Source: Chrysogorgia sp. JL179-B06 (lineage: Eukaryota > Cnidaria > Anthozoa > Scleralcyonacea > Chrysogorgiidae). Taken from it: a stretch of 64,000 bases of DNA. Numbering within the stretch: position 1 is the stretch's first letter; each line of letters opens with the position of its first letter. The stretch spans positions 1,122,001 through 1,186,000 of the forward strand of contig JAYKKM010000250.1 of the NCBI GenBank assembly GCA_035772405.1, read 5' to 3'. Below, in pieces: positions 54,196 to 64,000 of this stretch. The translations under genes were made by a program, and so were the position numbers. Below the pieces are notes generated by a model. The model saw only the letters and a list, made by a program, of their open reading frames with translations. It did not search any database and was not told the DNA's origin.

Positions 54196-55335
54196 TGCCA
54201 TATTTCAGTTTCCATCTGATGTAAGCAACAAAACCATATGCGAGGTCACTTCCATCGCTACAGATCACCAACCAGGGTCGGCCAACAGCTTCAATAGGTT
54301 GTAGACATTGTGGTAGGTTAAGCTGCTTAAGCTTGAAGAGGGTAGTTAAGAACTGGACCCACTTGGCACAAAGATCGGCTGGAAGTTGATCGTCCAAAGC
54401 TTAGCTATCAAGATAAAGGGGCAGACCAAATCGTATATTCTCATCCCTTGCTCGAGGACGATTCGTCTGGTCAATATATCAGGTAATGATGCTTTAGGTA
54501 AGTCAGCTTCTAAGTTTATGCCGGTACGAACTCCGCGTTTCTTTCTGCTGAAGTTCAAGGTTACTTCAAAGACAACACTGTCGTTCTTTGGATTCCAACT
54601 AAGGCCAAGAACACGAAGGTTTTCATCAGATCCTTTTAGCATCACCAATCCTTGGTCTGACTAATTCTCTGTACTCTCATCGGTAACGTCCTCGCTGTAT
54701 AACTCTTGGTTCACATGAGCTCTTGATTCACCACTGAACTGCAACATTTGACGGAGAATCCCCCTTGACGAGCATATTATCTCTACTTCTTCAGTGACGT
54801 TCAGTGCATCGGTCAATCAAGTGATCAACATAACTTGACTTCTTTAAGAGATTGGCTGCTTGTGGACTATCTTCTCTGAACAAATCTGCCATCTTGTACA
54901 TGTTGTTGCTGTAGGTTACGCCATAAGAAGCGGTTACAATGTTGCTCCAGACTCTTTATATGAATTGCCTGAAACATCTTTCTGATATATCCCACTAGGG
55001 CTATTTTCTCCTCCCTCTAGCATTACCAAATTCCCATCAGATTGTTCATGTAGCAATCTGGACCTTTGGCTAAACAAGCAATTAACAACACTCCTTTGTG
55101 GATCTGGCTGTAATTGAATACTATGTGCACTGCTAGATGAGAGATGTAGAATACAGGACCTTGCCACTCTTCTAACTCTTGAGGCGACAGCTTGCATGCT
55201 ACACCACGATCCACCATGTCTTTTATTTGTATCATGTACGTGTTGGCCCATTGACCATCCTTGCTAAGGGTGCGTTTCGTTCTTTCCAGGGTATCGAGCG
55301 CAGTGTTGTAATTGAGGATGTGAGTTTCTAGTTTA
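54193..55335 (-). pseudogene. BEL/Pao retrotransposon pol fragment
   Basis: From 55320 on minus: TLERTKRTLSKDGQWANTYM, IQIKDMVDRGVACKLSPQEL, EEWQGPVFYISHLAV, then after a deletion IVFNYSQIHKGV...CLAKGPDCYMNNLMGIW. Further blocks are KMADLFREDSPQAANLL, LRVLGLSWNPKNDSVVFEVT and LPADLCAKWVQFLTTLFKLK, then the RNase H start VICSDGSDLAYGFVAYI. These are the BEL/Pao RT and RNase H landmarks. Deletions and frame changes are frequent. The catalytic YXDD region is lost. It is cut by the ACGTTG element on its 3' side. Confidence 0.82.
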
Positions 55336-55564
55336 CTCGTATTTCGTTTTTAAGAATTTAACAATTCACCACTTCTAACACTAAAAAGCACATATAATGT
55401 CATGTGATCAAAAACGTAAACAAAGTCGAAAATGCGGACATTCGAACTGGAATGTCACTTAGGATTGTGCTCAAAAATTGGTAGTTGAATTATGCTTTTT
55501 ATTAGTATTATTTTAGTAGTTTTGTGAAGCAAAATGTGATTGTACTATATCAAACAAATTTTTG

Positions 55565-56800
55565 GCGATGAATGTGGCAGGACTCAACAATATTTGCGAA
55601 AACGTGGTATAACCATCAATGGCTACCTAAAGCCCACTTTGGTTATTATTGCTTCTGCGGTTCAAAAAAATAATGCTTCCAGTCGACACTAACTTTGAAT
55701 GTTATAACAGAAAATAATTTGAAACAACGATTAACAATTCATGATGTATGCATAGAAGATCTGTTCACTCTGCCGATGGCAAACAACTTTATTAATACAA
55801 CTCCATTTGGACTGTTTGACAATGGGTATGTAGAATCCTTGTCAACTACACATTTAAGAGTTTGGCATTCACGTATATGTCAGGAAAGTATATCCAACAA
55901 TGCGATCAAAAACACATGAAAGAAAAGATTGCTATGAGTTATGTTCATTCTCGAAGGTCATCACTTCGCAAGGCAGGATACTTGAACGAGGCTTCCTTTG
56001 CCATAAACACGGACCACTCATCACAATGTCCTTGTCTTGACTATTACAAAGAAACTCAAGAGAATACATCGTTGCTGCTACGTGCTTACTGTTAGAGCCA
56101 CCATCTCTTCCTCCTATGCACTTACAGAATGCGTCGATTACACTTCCACAGTTTGGGCCTTTAACTTGAACATTTCCAAATGTAAATACAAGTTACCAAC
56201 CACTTAGTCTAAGAAGAGAAAGCGTGAATATAACTGGCTGCAACACATTTACCATGATCCCAGCGAAAAACGTTTTCGGAAAGAATGGTCACATAACAAT
56301 ATGTAACAATATGTTGTTGTTTACCAATCGAATGCAGTCTAAAGCCGTGGAAGATAAAAGTACTCAACCTGCTGTGTTCTCTCTACTTCACCAATTATCT
56401 CCAGACAAACGAACCCAATGACTGAAGTTACAACTCGAAACTGCACTAAGAAATGTGTGGGAATTATGGAAAGGTAGATGCAGCAGTTCATCAACATGGC
56501 CAGCCCAATACTGAAATTATTTTTACAATATTTGAGCTGGACTGATGCCGAGATTGAAAATGTTGAAACGTCAACTGTTGGTCAATGGCAAAGTCAGGAG
56601 TGGTTCACCCACAAGGTTGGCTTTATAACAGCGTCAAATTGCAAAGCAGTTTACACAAGTTTACACAAGACAGACAACATTAAATAGGACAAAGCGTCTA
56701 GATATCACTGCTCTGGCCAAATCAATTATTTCAAAGCCAACCGAAAATCTGAAAACAAGCATACCAAATGATCCTCATAACCCTACCATATGTGCAAAGT
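55565..56800 (+). pseudogene. SAP-like / SWIM-like / YqaJ-like gene, decayed
   Basis: The start reads QQYLRKRGITINGYLKPTLV (SAP-like helix pair). Frames then shift through RLTIHDVCIEDLF, FDNGYVESLSTTHLR, a Cys-containing YxxxTDHSSQCPCLDY stretch (SWIM-like CxC expected here) and finally VETSTVGQWQSQEWFTHKVG with FITASNC. The (E..T..Q..S.EW...R...ITAS) block is the N-terminal end of YqaJ-type viral/phage recombinase nucleases, a family also found as uncharacterised animal genes. The catalytic core after 56700 is incomplete. Intact SAP + SWIM + YqaJ proteins are known as uncharacterised invertebrate genes. Confidence 0.55.
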
Positions 56801-57535
56801 TGCAGAGATATTCCTTATTTTGGGAATTATTTTATCTAGGAAAGGAAAGACGTCATACAGCATCTAATTTGCATGTTCCAAAAACCTGAATATCTATGGA
56901 AGGAGATGAGGTATTGAGAAACCGGGAAAGCCATTCTGTTTCACTTTCAAAATATATTTAGATAAAATCAAAATTGGACAGACGAATTTTTCAATAAAGA
57001 TAGTATCGTTAAAGTGCTACTACACATGGGATTCGAATCTGTGAGACATTGTGTATTTTCTTCTGCAGTGTTATTTATGATAAGTTGATCCACAAAAACT
57101 GATCATACATCTGTCGGTCTGTATGTGAATTAGTCACCAGTGTGTGTATCTATTGCCATGCAGTAACTTTGTAGTGTGTATTTTTTATCATTTGTTGAAA
57201 CATAAACAAGGTTTGCATGAATCATTGTTCTTCTTGTTGGTATGACATTGTTTTTGTTTTTCATGTCAAATATATTTTGTTATAAGCACAGTTTATTGAT
57301 TGGCTTTTTTGACATGTATTAAGTATTATTTGTTGCATGGGTATTATTTACCCTGGTTCCAGAGGTTTTTCCTCCACTGTAGTTTTTGACTATGGTTAAA
57401 TATCGGCCCCTTTATTCTACATTAGCCATGAAAGTGCATGTACATAAAATACTAAGGTCTGGATTTGTCTCAAAGGACTCAGTAGTTGAAGAGTTTTAGC
57501 ATTACCATTGTAAATTATTCACCTTTTACATAATT
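56801..57535. other. Spacer, nothing recognisable
   Basis: AT-rich and T-rich sequence between the YqaJ-like and P2X7-like remnants. No motif or gene was found. Confidence 0.4.
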
Positions 57536-57589
57536 TTGTGTGTGTGGGAACTGTCATTCGATGCCAATCAGCAAAGAAATGGATTGTGG

Positions 57590-57865
57590 CAAAGAGAAAA
57601 AAACTGCCGAAGTAAATCAGATGAATTTCAAAACATCTGCATTGAGTCAGACAATTTGGCAACAGCCATAAGAAGTCTGGCTAATACTTATGTTTTTACG
57701 AATGATAACAGAGCTACGAGGCATGCAGCATACAGACAATGCATTATGTGGCAACATGGTCATTTAGGGAAAGAACATCGCAGAGTTATTCTATCATGCT
57801 GTGTATGGAAGATTTGAAACATCCTTCACCAAATGGACAGTATACTGGCTACAAAGATGTTTAAA
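57590..57865 (+). pseudogene. P2X7-like C-terminal domain exon, frameshifted
   Basis: The plus frame carries [40 protein letters not shown] and [13 protein letters not shown]. After a one-base change the next frame continues HPSPNGQYTGYKDV and stops. The pattern NR..RHAAYRQ...W.HG.LG...R...P(S)CCVWKIR..(Y/H)PSP.G.YTGF is the C-terminal ballast-like domain found in P2X7 receptors and in many P2X7-like invertebrate proteins that lack the channel part. P becomes L in ILSC here. It is likely a decayed copy. Confidence 0.72.
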
Positions 57866-58653
57866 TAATTAATTAACAATGATAGTTAATTCGCTATAAA
57901 TACTGGGTAAATAGAGGGAAACTGTTTTATTGGTCATATACTCCTAAAGTAAACTGAAGGTTGCTGGTTTGAATTCCAGCTGCAGTCAAGCAGATGTTTC
58001 CTCTGTTTACCCTGCAATCTGACTTTCTTCGTTTATGGGTTGAGTATGTACATATGTTTGTTGATGTGACTACAAATCGTCATTAAACTAATTTCAATAT
58101 AATTAATAAAATTAAACTCCAGAAAAGTATCATCATATGAAATGTCCAACTGGTTTAGCTCGTCTTGTAATTCAGCAACACTACATTCAGTCATAGTTAA
58201 TAGAAAGAGAGACATGGTTTGGAAGGCCGGCGAACTTCAAAGGGATTAGCGCAATATGTTGAGTGCACCTCACGTGACAACGAAAGTGCACAAGAGACAG
58301 GAAGCATAGTTGTTTTCATATAGATTTAACACCGGTTCGAATGCTTGAATTGAAAGTTTTTACCAAAACAGGTATTTTTTTAATATTTTGGTTCGAGAAT
58401 GGAATCTTCTGCCTGTAGTTCAACTTTTCTGACATTCCAAGCGATATTTCATCAGAAAATGACGAACTTTTGATGACAGTGGAACGTTAGTGAAGTCGAA
58501 AACGAAGTCGACAACTGCATCGAAGAGGTATTGGCACTTTTTGCACGTTAAATGTGATAATACTTTGCAATTACTCATAATTTGGATTTATTATATGCCA
58601 GGTTGAAGGAGTGAGATTTTCCGTGCCCAAAGAAGTACAAATCTCAGGCTTGG
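57866..58653. other. Spacer with possible short exons
   Basis: A short plus frame near 58440-58500 reads DISSENDELL, resembling N-terminal acidic segments of P2X7-like proteins. A short minus frame (58033-58215) reads CSVAELQDELNQLDISYDD. Neither could be tied to splice sites. Confidence 0.3.
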
Positions 58654-59040
58654 TTAACGAGACATTGTCGAAACAAACACGGAGGGCTGTAGGCCAACTA
58701 AAAATCGTTCTCCCATTACATGTGAAGTGATCACAGAGATTATAAATGCTATCGCCAACGCGATATCGACCCCGTTTACCACCATGGCAGGTGTAATTTG
58801 TGGCAGGTCAGTCACTGCGATTCGAGTGAGTCCACACCATGGGCAGGTGGTGAGACTACCAATGCGGTGGTACTCGGTCTCGATTGAATTTGGATGGATG
58901 TGGGACACCTTGTTTGCAGCTTCTTCCAGGTGATGTTGAGTGATGGCAGATTCAGTTTTTAGCCCATCCTCAAAATCCCGAGCCTTGGAGATAACTTGAG
59001 CGAAAGTGAGTGGTAAAATTTTCACGGGAAATGACGTCAC
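58654..59040 (-). pseudogene. Gag-like fragment with broken zinc knuckle
   Basis: The frame reads LTFAQVISKARDFEDGLKTE, then SAITQHHLEEAANKVSHIHP and TCPWCGLTR. A second frame gives CHGGKRGRYRVGD. Alternating frames suggest a degenerate CxxC-type knuckle pair. The helical SKAR-(x)-FE.G.K region is typical of retroelement gag or the gag-pol junction. It is separate from the CCHC gene at 59.9-60.4 kb. Confidence 0.45.
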
Positions 59041-59222
59041 TGCGGAAACATTTGAAGGTTGTCATTGAGGCCAATCACAAATATGTCTCGATGTAATAGA
59101 TCATGAGGGACAAGAGGATTCGTGACTGCCGAAGTTAGTCCATCGGCCGGGACGGCTGCCACAATGCTAGCAGGCTCGGACTGGCTATTGTGCCATCGTA
59201 CCATAGAACAATGGCTGTCTAT

Positions 59223-59504
59223 TTACGCCTCATTTTGATCCCCCGGCGGCTACGGCTAACTTTTCTATGCGTGAAATTCGTTGGCACACCCTCCAGGAGG
59301 CTAGCATTCAGGCTCGGACTGGCTATTGTGCCATCAAGAACAATGGCTAGCCGTGTTAGAACAATTTCTAACACGGCTAGCCATTGTTCTTGATGGCACA
59401 ATAGCCAGTCCGAGCCTGAATGTTAGCCTCCTGGAGGGTGTGCCAACGAATTTCACGCATAGAAAAGTTAGCCGTAGCCGCCGGGGGATCAAAATGAGGC
59501 GTAA
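59223..59504. repeat. 282-bp near-perfect palindrome
   Basis: Positions pair to a constant sum of 118727: arms 59223-59360 and 59367-59504, loop of 6 bases (ACAATT). Arms match with only a few differences (CTAGCATTCAG against CTGAATGTTAG, plus a short indel-rich zone in the left arm near 59190-59220, just outside). The right arm is the coding sequence of the exon at 59377-59526, so the left arm is an inverted copy of that exon. No target duplication was found. Confidence 0.85.
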
Positions 59505-59526
59505 TCTCCCATTCAGGCACAATAAA
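59377..59526 (-). CDS. Unknown terminal exon, copied in palindrome
   Basis: After a TTTTCAACAG acceptor the frame reads FIVPEWEITPHFDPPAATAN, FSMREIRWHTLQEANIQART and GYCAIKNNG, then stops. The peptide has normal amino-acid balance and looks like a real terminal exon. It is not recognised. Its sequence is repeated in inverted orientation in the left arm of the palindrome. Confidence 0.4.
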   Translation of the reverse strand, partial: FIVPEWEITPHFDPPAATANFSMREIRWHTLQEANIQARTGYCAIKNNG

Positions 59527-59880
59527 CTGTTGAAAACAGGGACGAGAAAATAAATAAACGGAAAACCCACCAGGAAACGAGCAGAGGGCAACAATACCGG
59601 TCCAACTGCTAGAGTCGGGCGCAAAGAGCTTTAGATAGCCCTGGGAAAGTTGACCACCACCAAATAGGCAAAGAACATGCACAAAACATATATGAAAATA
59701 ATGGGATACCCATCCTAGAGTTTGAAGCAATCAACAAAACAAAGCAATATCAAATGAAAGTACTCAATTTATTCATAAGAGAATAATACAAATACGCACA
59801 ATGGCGCCAAAGCAAATTACACTCTACATACAGAGACGTACAAACAACTGCCCCAGTGTAATACAACACTGCTGACTTAG

Positions 59881-60388
59881 CTATTTCAGGTTTGACTGTG
59901 CCCCATGGGGGCAGTTTCGCGCAAAATGTCCAAACTGGCGACATTTAAAACACCTTCCACGCATCGATGGTTGGCCAGATGGTGCCGTCTGTGGATAGGG
60001 CCAATCTCGCCATCTGGGCTGTGTCGGTGGGTGGTCAAACACTCGGGGTCGAGTGACAGACGATTTAAACATTTTTGAAACGGTCTTTGCCACCTCGCGC
60101 TCCACGTCATCCCCTAAAATGCGTGTAACAAGGTCCCCCCAACCGAACATCAGGGGGAAGTTTCTTGCAATAGGTGAGAACCGCCGCAAAACGTTTGAAA
60201 TCCTGATGACCAGAGCGACGCGCCACATCTTCCAAGGTTTCCAAAGCTCCAATAAGCGCATAAGCATAGAAGATAGTCTGTGGCCGACCGGCCAATTGGC
60301 GCACAAGCACGAGAGCCTGGTCAACGGGTGACATTCCCGCTACTTGTTGCAGCTGACCCAACTGCTCGTGAAGTGCCTTCACTTGATC
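59881..60388 (-). pseudogene. Gag-like CCHC gene, exon 2
   Basis: After the acceptor CATTCCCTACAG the frame starts DQVKALHEQLGQLQQVAGMS, a helix, then PVDQALVLVRQLAGRP. A frame change at a run of six C (about 60136) leads to GDLVTRILGDDVEREVAKTV, a basic/Pro-rich linker and RCFKCRQFGHFARNCPHG, a CCHC knuckle (C-x2-C-x4-H-x4-C), ending SNLK. A single zinc knuckle near the C-terminus is typical of retroelement Gag or gag-derived proteins. It joins in phase with exon 1 at 61758-61898. Confidence 0.65.
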
Positions 60389-60554
60389 CTGTAGGGAATG
60401 GGAAACAGTTAAAGACTACCGGCTGAAAACGCACGTAATGTCCCCTAACAGACAGCAGAAAACAACCACAGCTGGTGTAATAATGGCCCGGTGTAGGCTG
60501 TTTTAAACAGCAGCATTCACGTAATCTCAGGCCCCGGCTTTACAATTTCGACGG

Positions 60555-61180
60555 AGCCACTCATGACCCCAAATCAAAATTTTCCACTGATTCACTCAAG
60601 TAATAAACTGCCAACAGTAATAGCGTGACCCCAGGCTACCCTAGAATTTTTCGCTGATTCACTCGATCGTGCAAACAGCCGCCTAATATTAAGAACGTGA
60701 CCCTAGGTCACCTTTAATAGAACTTTTCGCTGATTCATTACGCAATCATCCGCCCAATATTAATAACGTGACCCCCGGCCACCCTAGAACTTCTCGAGGA
60801 TTTACTGATGCAATCATCCGCCAAACATGACCCCAGGCCACCCTAGAATTTTTCGCTGACTCACTCATGCACTCAACCACCAAATATTAATAACGTGACC
60901 CCAGGGCCACCCTAAAAAATTTATTTTTATTATTATTTTTTTAATTCACGCATGCAATCAGCCGCCAAATATTAATAACTTGACCCCAGGCCATCCTAGA
61001 ATTTTCTGCTGATTCACTCATGCAATCATCTGCCAAACATTAAGAACGAGACTTCAAGTCACCTTAGGTAGAAATTCACAGCCGATTGAGTCATGCAATC
61101 AACGTTAAACGTTAACGTGCTTCCATATGGCCCGAGTGTGAATTTTCCGCTGATTCACTAATGTACTTACATTGCCAAAC
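60555..61180. repeat. ~70-bp degenerate tandem repeat array in intron
   Basis: About nine units share TGACCCCAGGCCACCCTAGA, TTTTCGCTGATTCACTCATG and CAATCATCCGCCAAATATT, with spacing of about 60-85 bp. Phase drifts between units and one unit carries an AT-rich insertion at 60915-60950. The array lies wholly within the intron of the gag-like gene. Such arrays may be transposon-derived or regulatory. Confidence 0.85.
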
Positions 61181-61757
61181 CGTAATGACCTGTCGCCATG
61201 CCACCCCCATTAAAGAACGTTCCCTTGTTCCACGCATGCAAAACGTAACAATACCAATATGAACAACACAACCCCGTATCCACTCATGCAAGCTCAAGAA
61301 ACAAACGAGATAAACATAAACAATACCCACACTCATCACAATACCCATGCCAATTAAGCGAAATGACTGATTACATGCAAATGAATTACGCAAGGAAAAC
61401 ACCAAACATTTCGCAAGTCAATAATGACCATGCTGTCGTCTACCCAAAATAAAACGAAAATACAGTGCAAAGTTAACCCCAATCGAAACCCATCCTATAA
61501 TGAAACAAACAAGAATAACATGTAGAATGGCGAAACGAGCACACCTAAATAGAACTATAATCACGATTGTCGGCAATAAAACAAACGCTAGGTTACGTAA
61601 AGCAAGCAAACGAATACCAACGACTAGAAAAGCAAAATCATGCACCAATAAGCACTAAGCCTTAACACACTAAAGAAATAACAAGATTAGAATACGAACT
61701 ACAACGTGATAGAGTGAAGTAATGACACCAAAGTACGGTACAACGGAAGACAATCAC

Positions 61758-61898
61758 CTCTAAGGTAGGGCCTTGGAGTTGAACTTGTGGAATTGCTGGT
61801 GCAACCAGTGCTGGTGCTGGCGGGTCTGGTTCTACAGCAGCCATCGCTGCTTCTTGATGCAAGACAACGGCAGGTTGAACTGGTCTCTGGGCCATCAA
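61758..61898 (-). CDS. Gag-like CCHC gene, exon 1
   Basis: The ATG at 61895-61898 starts MMAQRPVQPAVVLHQEAAMA and continues AVEPDPPAPALVAPAIPQVQ to LQGPTLE at a GTGATT donor. It is Pro/Ala-rich, as many Gag N-termini are. It ends in phase 0, matching exon 2 (GAT CAA GTG) across a 1.37-kb intron. Confidence 0.5.
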
Positions 61899-62008
61899 TC
61901 GTCAATTACTTTTGTCCGCACTTCTTTTCCCCCATGGCGATAATACACAGAATGCACTGGTTAAATATCGCGCTCTCATTTATACGCTCGGATATGATTA
62001 TGCATGCA

Positions 62009-62811
62009 TCAAAGACAATATCTATGCAAATTATATAACTTAATCAGCTTCCATGGGAAACTTTGGTCAGTTTGAATAGCACACGTAAAGTGACTTTGAA
62101 AGGACCGAACTAAACCTTTTAAGGAATAAGGAGTGTTTCGAACTTGAATATTTGCATAGATACATGTGGATATATACCTCATTATTTCAGGAGAAAACTC
62201 AATAAGAACAAATTTGGAGTTGTGAAAAGATTGAGTAACTGGTTTGTCAGTAACTGAAGACAGATTTCCACAATCATTACACTTCAATTTTTCTGGTTTG
62301 TTGTAAATGTTTGAAACATACAGTGGCCAAGAACTGACATCATATCCAGCATTTGTTAGACCACTCTGGGATACAAATGTGACAAAAAAGTTGCTATTGT
62401 ATGCAAACATTACTCTATTTTGACATATCGACAGGTCGACTTAAACATGGTCTGAGCCATAAACAGACTAGCTTCCTCTTGGTTTATTTTCCCAAATGGT
62501 CGCTCTTCAAATATTTGACTAAAACAAGCATTATTATCCCTGGCACGAAATGTACTACAGTGCGTAGCAAGGTATAGCCAGATATACTCTCGAATTTGTG
62601 GTAAATCCTTCTGTGTTGAATTAGCATACTGCGACAGTGTGTTAAATAGCAACTCCAAAAACTCATTTCTAACAGATAACTGTGACAAAAACGGCAGAAA
62701 CAAACATCTGGATAGCTCCAGAAAGCAATCAACCGCACATAAATAAATCCCGGGGTTTTTAAACACTGAATTTATAAAATGTAAACGGCAGCTTATGCAA
62801 ACTTTGCTCAT
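62009..62811 (-). pseudogene. USP-like (peptidase C19) remnant
   Basis: The first frame (62410-62811) has CISCRLHFINSVFKNPGIYL, CAVDCFLELSRCLFLPFL, in the place of the Cys box of ubiquitin-specific proteases (N-x-G-x-Y/C-x-x-x-x). The second frame has KLKCNDCGNLSSV (CxxC), KFVLIEFSPEIM and YSLKGLVRSFQSHFTCAIQT, in the place of the His box (Y.L.G....H..HF.C). The two frames abut at 62410, so an indel or an intron separates them. The order Cys box, CxxC, His box fits a small USP-like fold; catalytic residues are not certain. Confidence 0.5.
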
Positions 62812-63355
62812 TGTTTCTTTTCATGATTCTGATTTTAGATTGATTGTTGGACTGGGTCTGCCAAGTCCCTTGATGATTTGTGTCTGACAAATCCTTGCCT
62901 TGGTCTACAATAGCAGCTTCGTTACAGTTAATTGGTTATAAACTAAAACCTAATATCTACTTGCGTATTGTTTATGATTTAACCTTATATTTGACCTTGT
63001 TTAATATAATATAATTTGAACTGACAAGCTGACAACCAAATTCGAGTGACTTTTATACTGTAAATATGGTGCCTAACTTCGATACTTTGTATAAAGTGAG
63101 ACCTTCTACAAACTGTTAAACTAAAAGCTTTGTTTACTTCAAATTATATTCATAAATTTATCTTACCTTTATGCAAATTTCCAGTAAAAAACGTTTGCTT
63201 TGTATAAAATATGCACTGCACGTGTTCACGGCTTCCACGATATATTCGCTTTCCTTCCCGATGCTACTTGTGGCCTTCGATGAACAAACCGAGATCTTTT
63301 CCCCCTATACACCTATACGACCTTATATATGCGGAGACTTCTATATATGCCTCCT
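62812..63355. other. Spacer with AT-rich sequence
   Basis: No motif or gene is visible. It may contain the upstream part of the USP-like gene. Confidence 0.35.
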
Positions 63356-64000
63356 TCATGTTAGTAACCTAAACCATGAGCATATAACATATCTATGAGG
63401 TTTCGCTGCTGAAATTTCGACGTACCAGGTTTGGACAGCTCTGTCAGGATTGAAGTCTTCGATGGATTTCCCTTCACTTATCCGCAAGCAGGATAAGTGG
63501 ACTTTACCAGGACTAAACATGCGCTCAAGTTTTGCGTTTGTGAATGGAGTAATCAGCAACAACTCGATTATATGAAGCGCATCTGAGCATTCCTCTTTTA
63601 GGATGTCGTTTGTAGGAACTCTTGCCCATATCTCAAGATATTTCAAGGTCGTCAACAGCAAGCATATGTAACATTCGATTCTTCAGGATTTGTCACAACC
63701 ATTGCTTTCCAAAAGCTCCTTCAAAACTCAATTAAATCGTTGATTGCGTTATCGTTGTAGTTCAAGAGAGAGAATTTTCATCCTAAGGCTAAGATGTTTA
63801 TGTTGAAATACAGGATTATCTTTCACATCACCAAAACGCCCCTTGATGGAATGACAAATTCTTGCAACAATTTCACCGAACATTCTTTCTACTGCACATT
63901 TGCTGCTTACAAATTATTTTTGTTTAATATCTTGGTAGACGTTCTTGCCATACCTCCTGAAGGCCTGCAGGAAGTGCCATGGAAAGAGTTCTCAACAAGA
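63356..64000 (-). pseudogene. hAT transposase C-terminal dimerisation domain, cut by window edge
   Basis: The frame 63356-63661 reads ECSDALHIIELLLITPFTNA and KLERMFSPGKVHLSCLRISE, GKSIEDFNPDRAVQTWY. The LLL.TPFTNAKLERMFS block is the C-terminal dimerisation core of hAT transposases. Further minus frames toward 64000 have degraded sequence of the same gene. A second hAT gene (51.2-53.6 kb) is of a different subtype. Confidence 0.65.

Noticed and set aside
57950..58000. tRNA-like B box (GGTTTGAATTCC) near 57971
   Set aside because: No matching A box or cloverleaf was found, so neither a tRNA nor a tRNA-derived SINE can be claimed.
59190..59620. Overlapping ORFs on both strands (ILIPRRLRLTFLCVKFVG and others)
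   Set aside because: They are generated by the palindrome; only the spliced minus exon at 59377-59526 has independent support.

Overview
This window is eukaryotic, AT-rich and intron-bearing (many GT..AG exons in matching phase, TATA-like and poly-A/T tracts). It carries a mobile-element mix typical of a marine invertebrate: Penelope-like, CR1/L2-like LINEs, Ty3/gypsy, BEL/Pao, a Polinton-type PolB, hAT, EnSpm/CACTA-like, THAP/Kolobok-like and many MITEs, plus P2X7-like and SWIM/YqaJ-like genes. My best guess is a cnidarian (coral or anemone); this rests on recognised families, not on a search. No rRNA, tRNA, CRISPR or prokaryotic operon was seen.

Layout. 1-8.8 kb: a minus-strand, multi-exon gene resembling metazoan EnSpm/CACTA transposases (N-terminal part 7.8-8.75 kb, middle exons 6.2-7.7 kb, C-terminal exons 3.16-3.93 kb), followed by a BRCT + HMG-box-like segment (1.56-2.24 kb). 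Two nested hAT-type elements, each with a perfect 8-bp target duplication, sit inside it (4.17-5.59 kb). 9-18.8 kb: a plus-strand BEN-domain-like gene whose introns and exons are loaded with insertions: a Tc1/mariner foldback, a Tigger-like MITE, a 466-bp near-perfect palindrome, a Penelope-like element (itself carrying a TTAA MITE) and a LINE end that has landed at a BEN exon/intron boundary. 19-22 kb: an unknown minus ORF and a decayed THAP/Kolobok-like transposase. 24.4-28 kb: an ACGT-rich repeat and a decayed CR1-like LINE. 30.8-36.9 kb: a spliced coiled-coil gene whose first intron holds a second LINE with a 2A-like motif. 37-40.3 kb: a large transposase-like gene ending in a PHD finger, in tandem with the coiled-coil gene. 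41.4-45.2 kb: broken Polinton-type DNA polymerase genes in both orientations. 45.2-47.2 kb: gypsy pol with 3' LTR. 50.8-55.3 kb: a hAT (ZNF862-like) transposase and a BEL/Pao pol fragment. 55.5-57.9 kb: SWIM/YqaJ-like and P2X7-like remnants. 58.6-61.9 kb: gag-like CCHC genes, one with an intron full of tandem repeats. 62-64 kb: a USP-like peptidase remnant and a hAT C-terminus.

Most coding stretches are frameshifted or truncated, so this is mainly a transposon graveyard with nested insertions. The best candidates for something less described are the coiled-coil + PHD transposase-like gene pair (30.8-40.3 kb), the tight inverted duplications (14.6, 46.6 and 59.4 kb), the hammerhead-core-like hairpin family, and the class of short elements built from repeated palindromic words with CCCAG-like ends.
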